This document shows, in pieces, positions 55,106 to 63,814 of a stretch of 64,000 nt of DNA. The stretch is from assembly GCA_020632955.1 (NCBI GenBank), contig JACKEO010000004.1, forward strand, positions 124,001 to 188,000, read 5' to 3'. The stretch is from Alphaproteobacteria bacterium (lineage in GTDB: Bacteria; Myxococcota_A; UBA796; GCA-2862545). Numbering within the stretch: position 1 is the first letter of the stretch; every line of letters starts with the position of its first letter. The notes beneath the pieces were generated by a model. That model ran no database searches and was not told where the DNA came from. It saw only the letters and a list, made by a program, of their open reading frames with translations. The translations under genes and the position numbers were made by a program.

Positions 55106-55948
55106 TCAGTCGAGGTGGTGACGGACCTTGAAGCGCAGGCGCTCCACACCCTGGCGGCGCAGCTGGCAGGCGCGGCTCTCGCTGACGCCGAGCTCCGAGC
55201 CGATCTCCTTGAGGGAGCGCTCGCCCAGGTAGTACATCGAGACGGCGACGCGCTCGCGCTCGGGGAGGCGCTTGACCGCCTCGACGATCTCGTCGGTGAG
55301 CTCGGCCTGCTCCCAGTCGCCGAGCACGTCCTCGCTCTCGCCTGCGACCATCGACCCGAGGGTGGCGTCGCCGTCGCCGCCCACGGGGGCGTCGAGCGAG
55401 GTGATGGTGCGGATGCGGGCGCCGCGCTCGAGGCGCTCCAGCTTCTCGACCGGCACGCCGACGGCCTTCGCGAGCTCCTCGCGGTTCGGCGCGCGGCCGA
55501 TCTTCTCGCGGATGTCCTCGGTGGCGCTGTGGAGCAGGTCGGCCTTGCGGCGGACGCTGCGCGGCACCCAGTCGATCGCGCGGAGCGCGTCGAGGATGGC
55601 ACCCTGGATGCGGGGACGGGCGAAGGCCTCGAAGGGCACGGAGCGGCTGCCGTCGTAGCGGTCGATCGACTCGATGAGCCCGACGACGCCGTACCCGATG
55701 AGGTCGTCGACATCGACGCCGCGGGGCAGGCGGGCCCGGATCTTGCGGGCGATGCTCTTCACCAGATCGTAGTTGCCGAGGATGAGCGCGTCGCGCTCGG
55801 CCGGCGTGAACGGCTGGGAGGAGGGCGCCTCGGGAGCGCGGTTGGGGGCCTGGACCGGCAGGTCGCGGACCGGCGCGTCGACGGCGCGGTTCGAGATGCC
55901 CTGGGGGAGGGCGGTGCGGGTCTGGATGTCGTCACGAGTGAGGGCCAC
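55106..55948 (-). CDS. FliA/WhiG-type (group 3) sigma factor
   Basis: 280 aa from GTG at 55948 with GGAGG five bases upstream. After about 50 variable residues, region 2 is clear: VKSIARKIRARLPRGVDVDDL and VVGLIESIDRYD. Region 3 has VPRSVRRKAD, and region 4 has LPERERVAVSMYYLGERSLKEIGSELGVSESRACQL. The order and length match the FliA/WhiG/SigB group. No flagellar genes are in the window, so its regulon is not evident. The upstream 270 bases are AT-rich with several strong palindromes, suggesting tight control. Confidence 0.93.
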   Translation of the reverse strand: MALTRDDIQTRTALPQGISNRAVDAPVRDLPVQAPNRAPEAPSSQPFTPAERDALILGNYDLVKSIARKIRARLPRGVDVDDLIGYGVVGLIESIDRYDGSRSVPFEAFARPRIQGAILDALRAIDWVPRSVRRKADLLHSATEDIREKIGRAPNREELAKAVGVPVEKLERLERGARIRTITSLDAPVGGDGDATLGSMVAGESEDVLGDWEQAELTDEIVEAVKRLPERERVAVSMYYLGERSLKEIGSELGVSESRACQLRRQGVERLRFKVRHHLD

Positions 55949-56004
55949 GAGAGCCTCCGAGAGTTGGCGACGACCACCAAGCAGGGGGCGTGCCAAACGC
56001 GGAG

Positions 56005-56023
56005 GTCACGGACCTTCCGTGAC
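56005..56023 (-). promoter_or_regulatory. Palindrome GTCACGG-N5-CCGTGAC upstream of the sigma gene
   Basis: Perfect 7-bp arms around ACCTT, 57 bases before the GTG start. On the minus strand a -10-like CATTGT touches its edge (complement of 56022-56027). Position fits a repressor site over the promoter. Confidence 0.5.
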
Positions 56024-56057
56024 AATGGACGAGCGCGGGGAGGAAAGCGGGGTGAAA

Positions 56058-56104
56058 GAATCATTCTTGACCCTATCAAGAATGATTCGAATCATTTCTG
56101 ATTC
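56058..56104. promoter_or_regulatory. Cluster of GAATCAT/ATGATTC palindromes
   Basis: Four half-sites in alternating orientation. A perfect 13-bp inverted repeat (56058-56070 and 56076-56088, CCCTA spacer) is followed at once by GAATCA-TTTC-TGATTC (56089-56104). The junction creates a 16-bp perfect palindrome centred at 56088/56089. The block is about 35 % G+C in a genome of over 70 %. It lies upstream of the sigma gene and past the stop of the peptidase gene. Probably binding sites for a dimeric regulator; a terminator role for the peptidase gene is possible too. Confidence 0.6.
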
Positions 56105-56220
56105 GTTGCGCTTGTGGATCTCCCGCAGTCTGCATCGGAACTGCCGCCACCGGCGACGACCGACCTATCGGTGCACCCGCGGGGCACTTTCAGGAAAATC
56201 ACGCATATTCTCGGTAGTAT

Positions 56221-57147
56221 CTACCAGATGGCGATGTGGAGATTCCCTTCGGTATCCAGGGAACCACGGTACATCCCACCAGAGTTGAACGGCAGCGCGA
56301 TGCGTCCCGTGCGTGCGTCCACGGCGATCAGGCCTCCGGTACCCCCCAGCAGCGGCAGCTCCTCGTGCACCACCCGGGCGGTGGCCGCCGCGAGGTCCAG
56401 GCCGGCCAGCTCCATGAGGGCGCTCACGCGCGCGGCGGCGCAGCAGCGCATCATCGCCTCGCCGTGCCCCGTGGCGCTCACCGCGCAGGTGTGGTCCCAG
56501 GCCCACGTCCCCGCGCCGACGATCGGCGTGTCGCCCACGCGCGCGGGGTGCTTGTTCGCGAGCCCCCCCGTGGAGGTGGCCGCCGCCACGTGCCCGTGCG
56601 CGTCGCGGGCCACCGCACCCACGGTGCCCTTCGGCTCGGCGTCGTCGAGGTCGTGGTCCAGCGCGACCCGCCCCTCGGCCCGCGCGCGCACGAAGTGGTC
56701 CCACCGCTCCTGCACGAAGAGCTCCTCGTCGGTGCACCGCTCCGCACCCGCCGCCACCACCCGCTCCTCGGCGTCGGCCCCCACGAGCAGCACGTGCGGC
56801 GTGGTGCGTCGGACGAGGTCGGCCGCACGGATCGGGTGGCGCAGGCGCTGGACCGCGCCGACGGCCCCCGCGCTCCGGTCGGCGCCGCTCATCACCGCGG
56901 CGTCCATGCGGATCGTGCCGTCGGCGGCGAAGACCGCGCCGCGTCCGGCGTTGAACACGGGCGCGTCCTCGAGCACGCAGACCGCGCGGAGCACGGCCTC
57001 GACGGCGTCGCCCCCCGCGGCGAGGACGCGATCGCCCGCCTGCAACGCCTCGTGCAGCGCGTCCCTGGCCTCCTGTTCCCGCGCCGGCGACAGGGCGTGT
57101 CGCCGGATCAGGCCTGCGCCACCGTGCACCGCGATGCTGTGAGTCAC
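56221..57147 (-). CDS. Isoaspartyl peptidase / plant-type L-asparaginase
   Basis: 308 aa, Ntn-hydrolase of the IaaA type. The start motif IAVHGGAG, NAGRGAVF, MDAAVMSG, the autocleavage site KGTVGAVARD (nucleophile Thr near residue 175) and GDTPIVGAGTWA are all present. The precursor self-cleaves before the Thr into two subunits. It splits isoaspartyl dipeptides and asparagine in the cytoplasm. The 3' end is less GC-rich than the rest, and a short stem GGTAG/CTACC overlaps the stop codon. Confidence 0.92.
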   Translation of the reverse strand: MTHSIAVHGGAGLIRRHALSPAREQEARDALHEALQAGDRVLAAGGDAVEAVLRAVCVLEDAPVFNAGRGAVFAADGTIRMDAAVMSGADRSAGAVGAVQRLRHPIRAADLVRRTTPHVLLVGADAEERVVAAGAERCTDEELFVQERWDHFVRARAEGRVALDHDLDDAEPKGTVGAVARDAHGHVAAATSTGGLANKHPARVGDTPIVGAGTWAWDHTCAVSATGHGEAMMRCCAAARVSALMELAGLDLAAATARVVHEELPLLGGTGGLIAVDARTGRIALPFNSGGMYRGSLDTEGNLHIAIW

Positions 57148-57239
57148 GTGGTCCTCGTCACCATGGGGCAGGGATGCTCACACGCTGGGACCAGCGCGGC
57201 GAGAGCGCGGTGGGGTACCATCCTGGCCCGGGAGGCAGG

Positions 57240-58181
57240 ATGCGGCGTGGAGCCATCGCGACCGTGGCGCTCACCTGGGCGACCACGGCCCACGCCGGGA
57301 GCGGCCCGTGGGTGCTCGGGCAGGGCGACGAGCAGATCTTCGTCGGCGCCGAGGCCCAGCGCTTCACCCAGCTCGCCGTGGGCGACGGGGCCTACCAGGA
57401 CTCGGTGATCGCGGTCGACGACGGCGTGATGACCTTCGGCGCCAAGCTGATCGGCACGCTGGGCCTCGCCCGGCGCTTCGAGGTGGAGGCCGACCTCTCC
57501 TACCTCTACACCTACGCGAACGAGCCCGGTCCCGTGTGCGAGCTCCTCGGCATGGGCGCATGCAAGACCACGCAGGGGCTCGGGCCCATCAGCACCCGGG
57601 TGAAGTGGCTCGTGGTGGACGAGCTGGCGGGTCGCCCGCTCTCGATGTCGGTGGGGCTCGACCTCCGCTTCGGCCAGACCACGGCGGAGCACCGTGAGCG
57701 CGTCACCTCCCTGGGCGACGGCACCTTCGCCCTCGAGCCGCGCGTGGCGCTGGGGCGCATCGGCACGCTGCCGAAGGGGTGGTGGTCGATCTACGGCGAC
57801 GTCTCCGCGCGCTTCCCGCTCCCCACCGACCCCGCGTTCACCGTGGGCGGCGAGGCCGCGCCCGGGATCGAGCTGGTCAGCACGGTCGAGAACCTGTGGA
57901 CGCCGGTGCCCGTGGTGTCGCTCGGGCCGTCGGTGTCGATGCTCTACCGTCCCCAGGGCGTGGACTTCCTCGAGACCGACTTCACCGAGAAGGACCGCTT
58001 CACCGCGCTCCGCATCTTCGTGCTCGAGGCCGGCGCCAAGCTGCTGGTGCGGAACGACACGGGCATCACCGGCGTGCTCTCGGTCTTCCACACCGTCTAC
58101 GCCGTGAACAACCCGCAGGACGTCCTCAAGGTGTCCGTGGGGGTCGCCTTCCGCGACTTCGCCCGGCGGCGCACCGAGTGA
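57240..58181 (+). CDS. Outer-membrane beta-barrel-like protein
   Basis: 313 aa from ATG at 57240 (GGAGG five bases upstream; -10-like TACCAT at 57216-57221). A cleavable signal ends in TTAHA-GSG. The mature protein is made of alternating hydrophobic strands rich in Gly, Leu and aromatics (LIGTLGLARRFEVEADLSYLYTY, LSMSVGLDLRFGQ). It ends VSVGVAFRDFARRR, not in the classic terminal Phe. Two Cys residues may pair. It diverges from the peptidase. The stop overlaps the Ser/Thr kinase start (GTGA), an unusual coupling of a surface barrel with a kinase. Confidence 0.72.
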   Translation: MRRGAIATVALTWATTAHAGSGPWVLGQGDEQIFVGAEAQRFTQLAVGDGAYQDSVIAVDDGVMTFGAKLIGTLGLARRFEVEADLSYLYTYANEPGPVCELLGMGACKTTQGLGPISTRVKWLVVDELAGRPLSMSVGLDLRFGQTTAEHRERVTSLGDGTFALEPRVALGRIGTLPKGWWSIYGDVSARFPLPTDPAFTVGGEAAPGIELVSTVENLWTPVPVVSLGPSVSMLYRPQGVDFLETDFTEKDRFTALRIFVLEAGAKLLVRNDTGITGVLSVFHTVYAVNNPQDVLKVSVGVAFRDFARRRTE

Positions 58182-59869
58182 GCACCCTGCAGACCGGGGA
58201 GGTGGTCGGCGGACGCTGGCGGCTGGAGGCGCTGCTCGGAGAGGGCGCGCTGTCGCAGGTGTGGCGCGTGCGGCACGAGGAGCTCGGCAACCTCGCCGCC
58301 CTGAAGGTGCTGGTGCTCAAGCGCCCGCGGCTCGCGGAGCGCCTGCTGCTGGAGGGTCGCATCCAGGCCCAGCTGCGCCACCCCCACATCGTGCAGGTGT
58401 CGGACGTGGTGCGGCACGACGGGTACGTCGCCCTGGTGATGGACCTCGTGGAGGGCGCGCCGCTCGACCGCCACCTGGCCACCAGCGGGCCGCTCGCCGT
58501 GGACGATGCACTCGGCATGCTCGCGGCGGTGTGCTCTGCCGTGGTCGCTGCCCACGAGGCCGGTGTCCTGCACCGCGACCTCAAGCCGTCGAACATCCTG
58601 CTGGCACGCCAGGGCGCCGGCTACGTGCCGAAGGTGGCCGACTTCGGCATCGCCAAGGTGGTGGAGACCTCGGACGAACCGGGACGCACCCGGGTGGGCG
58701 CGATCATGGGGACCCCCGGGTACCTGGCCCCCGAGCAGGCGGTGGACGCCTCCTCCGCCGACGCGCGCTGCGACGTGTTCGCGCTCGGCGTGATCGCCTA
58801 CGAGCTCCTCGCCGGCGTGCGCGCCTTCGACACCGACACGCTCGACGTGTCCAACCAGCCGCAGCCACCGCGCCTCGACACCCTGCGCGGCGAGATCCCC
58901 GCCGGCGTGGCGCAGGCCGTCGCCACCGCGATGGCCTTCGAGCCCGATCGGCGCCACCCCTCCGTGCGCGCCTTCGCGGAGGCGCTGCTCGCGGATCGTC
59001 CGGAGCTGCTCGCCCGGCTGGACGCCACCGCCTCGGGCGTCTCGCTCACCCTGGGGACCGACCCGGGCCTCCGTCGCACGGTCACCAGCACGCAGGTCGA
59101 CCCGCCGCCCCCGGAGTCCTCGAGCCACCGGGCCACCGCCTACGTGCTGCTCACCCTGGTCGCGGGGGGGGCGCTGAGCTGGGCCCTGTGGCCGACGCCC
59201 GCCCCACCCGTGCCGGCACCCGCGGAGCCCATCGCGGCGCAGCCCACCGCCGTGGCCGCGCCCGTCGTGTCCGTCGCCGACGTCGCACCAGGCGACGCCC
59301 CGCCGGCCGACCCCCCACCCGAGCCCGTCGAGGAGCCCGCCGTCGCCAACGCAGCATCTGCGGCGGCGGAGACGCCCGCTCCCCCGCGGCCGGCTCCCCC
59401 GCCACCACGCCCGACCGACCCGACGCCTCCGCCGCCGGAGCCCGTCGAGGAGGAGCCCGCACCCCCGCCCGTGGCCCCGGTGCAGCAGCCCCTCGCGGCC
59501 GCCGTGGAGGTCACCACGCCCGTGGCCGAACCGACGGCGACCGCGCCACCCGAGCCTCCGCCGCCTCCACCACCGCCCGCGGTCACCGGCACCTGGCGCG
59601 GCGAGGCCAACCACCTCCCGCTCACCCTGCGCATCCACGACCAGCGTGGCACGGCCCTCCGGGCCGAGGCGGTGGTGCGCACGGGTCCCACCGATCGCAA
59701 GTACACGCTGGCGGGCACGATCAGCGCCGACGGCACGCTACGGCTCTCGGAGGGCGACGACGGCCTCGACTTCCGCGGCACCGTGGAGGAGGGCGTCGCC
59801 ACGGGCACGTACACGGCGCCCGGCGCGCGGAAGCCCCTCCCCTTCTCGCTGCGCTGGGAACGGGACTGA
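58178..59869 (+). CDS. Membrane-anchored Ser/Thr protein kinase with C-terminal beta domain
   Basis: 563 aa. Kinase domain about 10-275: LLGEGALSQVW, ALKVLVL, HRDLKPSN, DFGIAK and a TPGYLAPEQ activation segment. One transmembrane helix (about 328-348, YVLLTLVAGGALSWALW). A long Pro/Ala/Glu-rich extracytoplasmic stalk (about 350-465) follows. The last about 95 residues form a beta domain starting TGTWRGEANHLPLTLRI and ending FSLRWERD, likely the sensor. It could sense envelope signals and transmit them to the cytoplasm. Coupled to the barrel gene upstream. Confidence 0.93.
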   Translation: MSTLQTGEVVGGRWRLEALLGEGALSQVWRVRHEELGNLAALKVLVLKRPRLAERLLLEGRIQAQLRHPHIVQVSDVVRHDGYVALVMDLVEGAPLDRHLATSGPLAVDDALGMLAAVCSAVVAAHEAGVLHRDLKPSNILLARQGAGYVPKVADFGIAKVVETSDEPGRTRVGAIMGTPGYLAPEQAVDASSADARCDVFALGVIAYELLAGVRAFDTDTLDVSNQPQPPRLDTLRGEIPAGVAQAVATAMAFEPDRRHPSVRAFAEALLADRPELLARLDATASGVSLTLGTDPGLRRTVTSTQVDPPPPESSSHRATAYVLLTLVAGGALSWALWPTPAPPVPAPAEPIAAQPTAVAAPVVSVADVAPGDAPPADPPPEPVEEPAVANAASAAAETPAPPRPAPPPPRPTDPTPPPPEPVEEEPAPPPVAPVQQPLAAAVEVTTPVAEPTATAPPEPPPPPPPPAVTGTWRGEANHLPLTLRIHDQRGTALRAEAVVRTGPTDRKYTLAGTISADGTLRLSEGDDGLDFRGTVEEGVATGTYTAPGARKPLPFSLRWERD

Positions 59870-59965
59870 CCGCACCTCCCACCTGACCTGTCGGCCGTCG
59901 CCGGCGCGACGCACCGGACGGCAGCCGGGGATAGGTCGGCCGGACCCTCGCGCTCCGGAGCCCCC

Positions 59966-61402
59966 GTGGACCCGCTGCTCCTCGCCTCCGCCACCGAGCT
60001 CGCCCGCGCGATCCGCACGGGAGAGGTCCGCTCCCGCACGGTGGTCGACGCCCACATCGCACGCATCCAGGCCGTGAACCCCCGCATCAACGCCGTGGTG
60101 GCCGATCGCTTCGACGCCGCGCGCGCCGAGGCCGACGCCGCAGACGCGGCCGTCGCGGCCGGCGGGGAGCTGCCTCCCCTGCACGGCGTGCCCTGCACCG
60201 TGAAGGAGGCCTTCGCCGTCACGGGCATGCCCTGGACCGGCGGCCTCCTCGCGCGCAAGGGCACGGTGGCCGACGAGGACGCGGTCACGGTCACCCGGCT
60301 GCGGGATGCGGGGGCGATCGTGCTCGGGGTCACCAACCTGTCCGAGCTCTGCATGTGGATGGAGTCCGACAACCCCGTCTACGGACGCACCTCCAACCCC
60401 TACGACGCGGGCCGCACGGCGGGCGGCTCCAGCGGTGGCGAGGGCGCCATCGTGGGCGCGGGCGCGTCGCCCTTCGGCCTGGGCGCCGACGTGGGCGGGT
60501 CGATCCGCATGCCGGCCTTCTTCAACGGCGTGTTCGGCCACAAGCCCGGCAGCGGCGTGGTGCCCAACGCGGGGCAGTTCCCCGTGAACACGAGCGAGGC
60601 CGGCCTGCGGCTGCTCGGCACCGGTCCGATCGCGCGCCGCGGGGAAGACCTGCCGCTGCTGATGCGCCTCCTCGCCGGCCCCACCGACGACGACCCGATC
60701 GTCGGACCCGATCCCCTGGGCGATCCGGAGGCGGTCACGCTCTCGGGGATGCGGGTGCTCGTGGTGCCCGACAACGGCTTCACCCCGGTGGACCCCGCAC
60801 TCACCGAGGCGCAGGACCGCGCCGCGCGGGGCCTCGCCGAGCTGGGCGCCGAGGTGTCGACCGCCCGGTTCCCGCTGCTGAAGCGCTCCTTCGACCTGTG
60901 GTCCACCGCCATGGGCGAGGCCGAGGGCCCCGGCGCCTTCCGCACCCTGATGCGACGTCCGAGCCGCCTCGGGCTGCTCCCCCACCTGTTCCGACCCACC
61001 GAGCTGGGTGGCGTCCACACGCTGCCGGCCACGATCCTCGGCCTGGTGGAGGACGTGGGGTCGGCCTTCCCGAGCCGCACGGCGCGGTTCACCGCGATGC
61101 GCCACGCCCTGCGGGAGGAGCTGGTGGACGCGATCGGCGACGGCGTGCTGCTCTACCCGCCCTACCCCGTGCCCGCGCCGCGCCACCGCGAGCCCTGGCT
61201 GCGTCCGCTGTCGTGGGTCTACACCGCGATCTTCAACGCGCTGGGCTTCCCGGTCACCCAGGTGCCGCTCGGGCTCGACGCGCAGGGGCTGCCGCTCGGC
61301 GTCCAGATCGTGGGCGCCCCCGGGAACGACCACGTCACGATCGCCGCCGCCGTGGCCCTCGAGCAGGCCGGCGTCGCGCGCTGGGTGCCGCCGCCCGCGT
61401 AG
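59966..61402 (+). CDS. Amidase-signature family hydrolase
   Basis: 478 aa from GTG at 59966. The Ser-cisSer-Lys triad is visible: Lys near residue 80 in CTVKEAF, the cis-Ser in GGSSGGEGA near 153, and the nucleophile in DVGGSIRMPA near 179. The family hydrolyses amides including fatty-acid amides. A hydrophobic, Pro-rich C-terminal part (LLYPPYPVPAPRH, SWVYTAIFNALGFPVTQ) resembles FAAH-type members. Not GatA by context. It converges with the GNAT gene 11 bases away. Confidence 0.92.
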   Translation: MDPLLLASATELARAIRTGEVRSRTVVDAHIARIQAVNPRINAVVADRFDAARAEADAADAAVAAGGELPPLHGVPCTVKEAFAVTGMPWTGGLLARKGTVADEDAVTVTRLRDAGAIVLGVTNLSELCMWMESDNPVYGRTSNPYDAGRTAGGSSGGEGAIVGAGASPFGLGADVGGSIRMPAFFNGVFGHKPGSGVVPNAGQFPVNTSEAGLRLLGTGPIARRGEDLPLLMRLLAGPTDDDPIVGPDPLGDPEAVTLSGMRVLVVPDNGFTPVDPALTEAQDRAARGLAELGAEVSTARFPLLKRSFDLWSTAMGEAEGPGAFRTLMRRPSRLGLLPHLFRPTELGGVHTLPATILGLVEDVGSAFPSRTARFTAMRHALREELVDAIGDGVLLYPPYPVPAPRHREPWLRPLSWVYTAIFNALGFPVTQVPLGLDAQGLPLGVQIVGAPGNDHVTIAAAVALEQAGVARWVPPPA

Positions 61403-61413
61403 CGCCGCGGGTG

Positions 61414-62010
61414 TCAGCCGGCGCTGTCGACGTCGACCTGGGACAGCACCCGGCTCATGAAGTGACGCTCGTCGCTCCGCACCGTGCCGTCGATGCGCTC
61501 GCGGGTCACGGTCATCGACACGCCCATGTCGGTGAACAGCAGCTCGCGGTACATCGCCAGCGCCTCGTTCTTCCCCTCCACCGCGCGGAGGACCACGTGC
61601 GTGAAGCGCGCGGGATCCATCGCCTTGAGGCGGGCCTTCACCAGGAGGCGGGCGAGCCCGCGGTCGCGGTACTCGGGCAGCACCCCCAGCTCCGCCAGGT
61701 ACATGGTGTCGCGCACGGGCACGAGCCCGGCGAGGGCGCGTGCGACGGGCCCGTCGCACGACAGCGGGATGGCGGACGCGAAGGCCACCAGCTCCGACGC
61801 GTCCTCGACCACGAAGGTGATGTGGTTGGGCGAGCCCACCAGCCGATCCCAGATGGTGGAGGCCTCGTCCTCGGTGAAGGACTCCTCGTACGGCGGGCGC
61901 GCGAACACGTCGCGGTAGGCCTTCACGAAGCCCGCCCGGAACGCCTCGGCCTCGGCCGGGTCCTCCACCCGGTGGACCACGCAGCCGTCGTCCAGCTCCA
62001 CCACGATCAT
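61414..62010 (-). CDS. GNAT-family acetyltransferase
   Basis: 198 aa. The acyl-CoA binding core includes VEDASELVAFASAI, LAELGVLPEYRDRGLARLLVKARL (the R-x-x-G-x-A/G loop) and a C-terminal strand LLFTDMGVSMTV. It would acetylate an amine or protein N-terminus in the cytoplasm; substrate unknown. The start ATG fits the first strand. Confidence 0.88.
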   Translation of the reverse strand: MIVVELDDGCVVHRVEDPAEAEAFRAGFVKAYRDVFARPPYEESFTEDEASTIWDRLVGSPNHITFVVEDASELVAFASAIPLSCDGPVARALAGLVPVRDTMYLAELGVLPEYRDRGLARLLVKARLKAMDPARFTHVVLRAVEGKNEALAMYRELLFTDMGVSMTVTRERIDGTVRSDERHFMSRVLSQVDVDSAG

Positions 62011-62141
62011 GACCCGCCCTCACCGGCGCGGCCGTCCTTACCTGACCGGAGCGGGCGAGCAAACGACGCGTGCCCGCCGACGGCGACGATCACGAGCCGA
62101 TGGCACGCACCCGGCGACAGGCCGACCCCGCCGCGAGAGGG

Positions 62142-62309
62142 TCAGGGCGTGCGGGAGGCCTGGGTGTCGGGCGTGGCCACCGCCGTGTCGCCGACGGCCG
62201 CAGCCATCGCACCGACCGCGAGCCACGCGACCGCGAAGATCAGGAAACCGGTGAGCAGCGCGCTGCGCGAGGCCTGCTCTTCGGGCTGGACCGTGAGTGA
62301 CCGGGCCAT
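62142..62309 (-). CDS. 55-aa single-pass membrane peptide
   Basis: Starts at ATG 62309 behind AGGAG. A polar N-terminus (MARSLTVQPEEQASR) precedes one helix (ALLTGFLIFAVAWLAVGAMAAAVG) and a short Thr/Asp-rich tail. It lies 77 bases behind hisS on the same strand. The ribosome site and the clear membrane pattern support it as real despite its size. Function unknown. Confidence 0.6.
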   Translation of the reverse strand: MARSLTVQPEEQASRSALLTGFLIFAVAWLAVGAMAAAVGDTAVATPDTQASRTP

Positions 62310-62386
62310 GGATCTCCTGGGGCGGGGCGGCGGCGGGGGACACCGCCGGGGGGGACAGGACGGGCTCGCCGTCTGGCGGGCGGAGG

Positions 62387-63694
62387 CTAGCCCACCTGGA
62401 TCCGTCGTGCAGCCTCTGCAGGCGTACAGTCGACTTGCACGCCGCTCTGCATGTCCTTGAGCCGGACCTGGCCGGCCTGCTGCTCTCCCGGTCCGGCGAA
62501 GGCGACGAACCTGTATCCACGGGCATCGGCGTGCTTGAGCTGCGGCTTGAGCTTCCGATCGTCGAGGTAGAGCTCGGTGCGGATGCCCGCCTCGCGGAAG
62601 ATCCGCGCAATCTCGATCGACCACGCGCGGGTGTCCGCATCGTGGACCGTGACCAGCACCTCGGCCGTGGCCTGGCCCGCCTGGGCCTCGCCACGCTCCT
62701 CCAGGAGCAGCAGCAGGCGCTCGAGCCCCAGGCTGACCCCGACGCACGGGATGTCGCGCCCGCTGAACATGCCCACGAGGCCGTCGTACCGGCCGCCGCC
62801 CCCCACCGAGCCCGAGAAGCCCGGCAGCGCGCCCTCGAAGACCGGACCCGTGTAGTAGTCGAGGCCCCGGGCGAGGGTGGGATCGACGACGAGGCGCTCG
62901 GACGGCACGCCCATCGCATGCGCCAGCGGCAGCACCTCCCGCAGCGTGGCCACCCCCTCGCGGCCGTGATCGTCGAGCACGGCGTCGAGCGCCTCGAGGG
63001 CCTCGGCGCCCCCCGCGGGGATGTCGAGGATGCGCCAGAGCGCGGCGATGCCCTCGGGCGCCAGCCCCAGCTCCTGCAGCTCGCGCGTGACGCCCTCGCG
63101 GCCGATCTTGTCGAGCTTGTCGACCACGATGAGCACCGTGAGCTCGAGCTCGGGCCCGGCTCCGGCGGCCCGCGCGAGCGCCCGGAGGATGCGCCGATCG
63201 TTGAGGCGGAGGCGGTAGTCGGCGAAGCCGAGCGCCTGGAGCGACGCCGAGAAGACCGCGAGACACTCCGCGTCGGCCAGGGGACTCGTGGTGCCGACGA
63301 TGTCGCAGTCGCACTGGAAGAACTCGCGGAAGCGACCCCGCTGGGGGCGATCGGCGCGCCACACGGGCGCCACCTGCCACCGCTTGAAGGGCAGCCGGAG
63401 ATCGGCGTTCATCGCCACCACGCGCGCCAGCGGCACCGTGAGGTCGTAGCGGAGGGCGAGGTCGACCTCGCCGCGCTGGCCGGCCTCGCCGCGCGCGAGG
63501 ATGCGGAAGAGCAGCTTGTCGCCCTCGTCGCCGTACTTGCCCGTGAGCGTCTCGATGCGCTCGATGGCCGGCGTGTCGAGCGGATCGAAGCCGAAGCGCT
63601 CGAAGACCTCCCTCACCCGCCCGATCACCTCCAGCCGGTGGCGCATCGTGGCGGGGAGGATGTCGCGGACGCCCTTCGCGAGGTGCACGGCCAT
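62387..63694 (-). CDS. hisS: Histidyl-tRNA synthetase
   Basis: 435 aa from ATG at 63694 (GGAG five bases upstream). It charges tRNA-His in the cytoplasm. Class-II motifs: KGVRDILP at the start, LRYDLTVPLAR and FREFFQCDCDIVG (motif 2 loop region), the histidine-specific RGLDYYTGPVFE, and GGGGRYDGL. The C-terminal anticodon-binding domain has VLVTVHD and DDRKLKPQLKHADARGY. Length and order are standard for the bacterial enzyme. Confidence 0.96.
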   Translation of the reverse strand: MAVHLAKGVRDILPATMRHRLEVIGRVREVFERFGFDPLDTPAIERIETLTGKYGDEGDKLLFRILARGEAGQRGEVDLALRYDLTVPLARVVAMNADLRLPFKRWQVAPVWRADRPQRGRFREFFQCDCDIVGTTSPLADAECLAVFSASLQALGFADYRLRLNDRRILRALARAAGAGPELELTVLIVVDKLDKIGREGVTRELQELGLAPEGIAALWRILDIPAGGAEALEALDAVLDDHGREGVATLREVLPLAHAMGVPSERLVVDPTLARGLDYYTGPVFEGALPGFSGSVGGGGRYDGLVGMFSGRDIPCVGVSLGLERLLLLLEERGEAQAGQATAEVLVTVHDADTRAWSIEIARIFREAGIRTELYLDDRKLKPQLKHADARGYRFVAFAGPGEQQAGQVRLKDMQSGVQVDCTPAEAARRIQVG

Positions 63695-63814
63695 CGGCTC
63701 TCCGGAGACCTGGGCCGGCGCTCCTAACCGGGTCCACGGCACGCGCCGGAAGCGCGAGGGCCATGGTCGTCGGCGCACGACGCGGGCGCGCTACGCGGGG
63801 CTTCGGAGGTCCCG

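Noticed and set aside
56076..56104. Possible Fur/PerR box
   Set aside because: The AATGATTC/GAATCATT dyad is reminiscent of Fur-superfamily sites but does not match the 7-1-7 consensus well. No Fur-type gene or metal gene is near, so only a generic operator is called.
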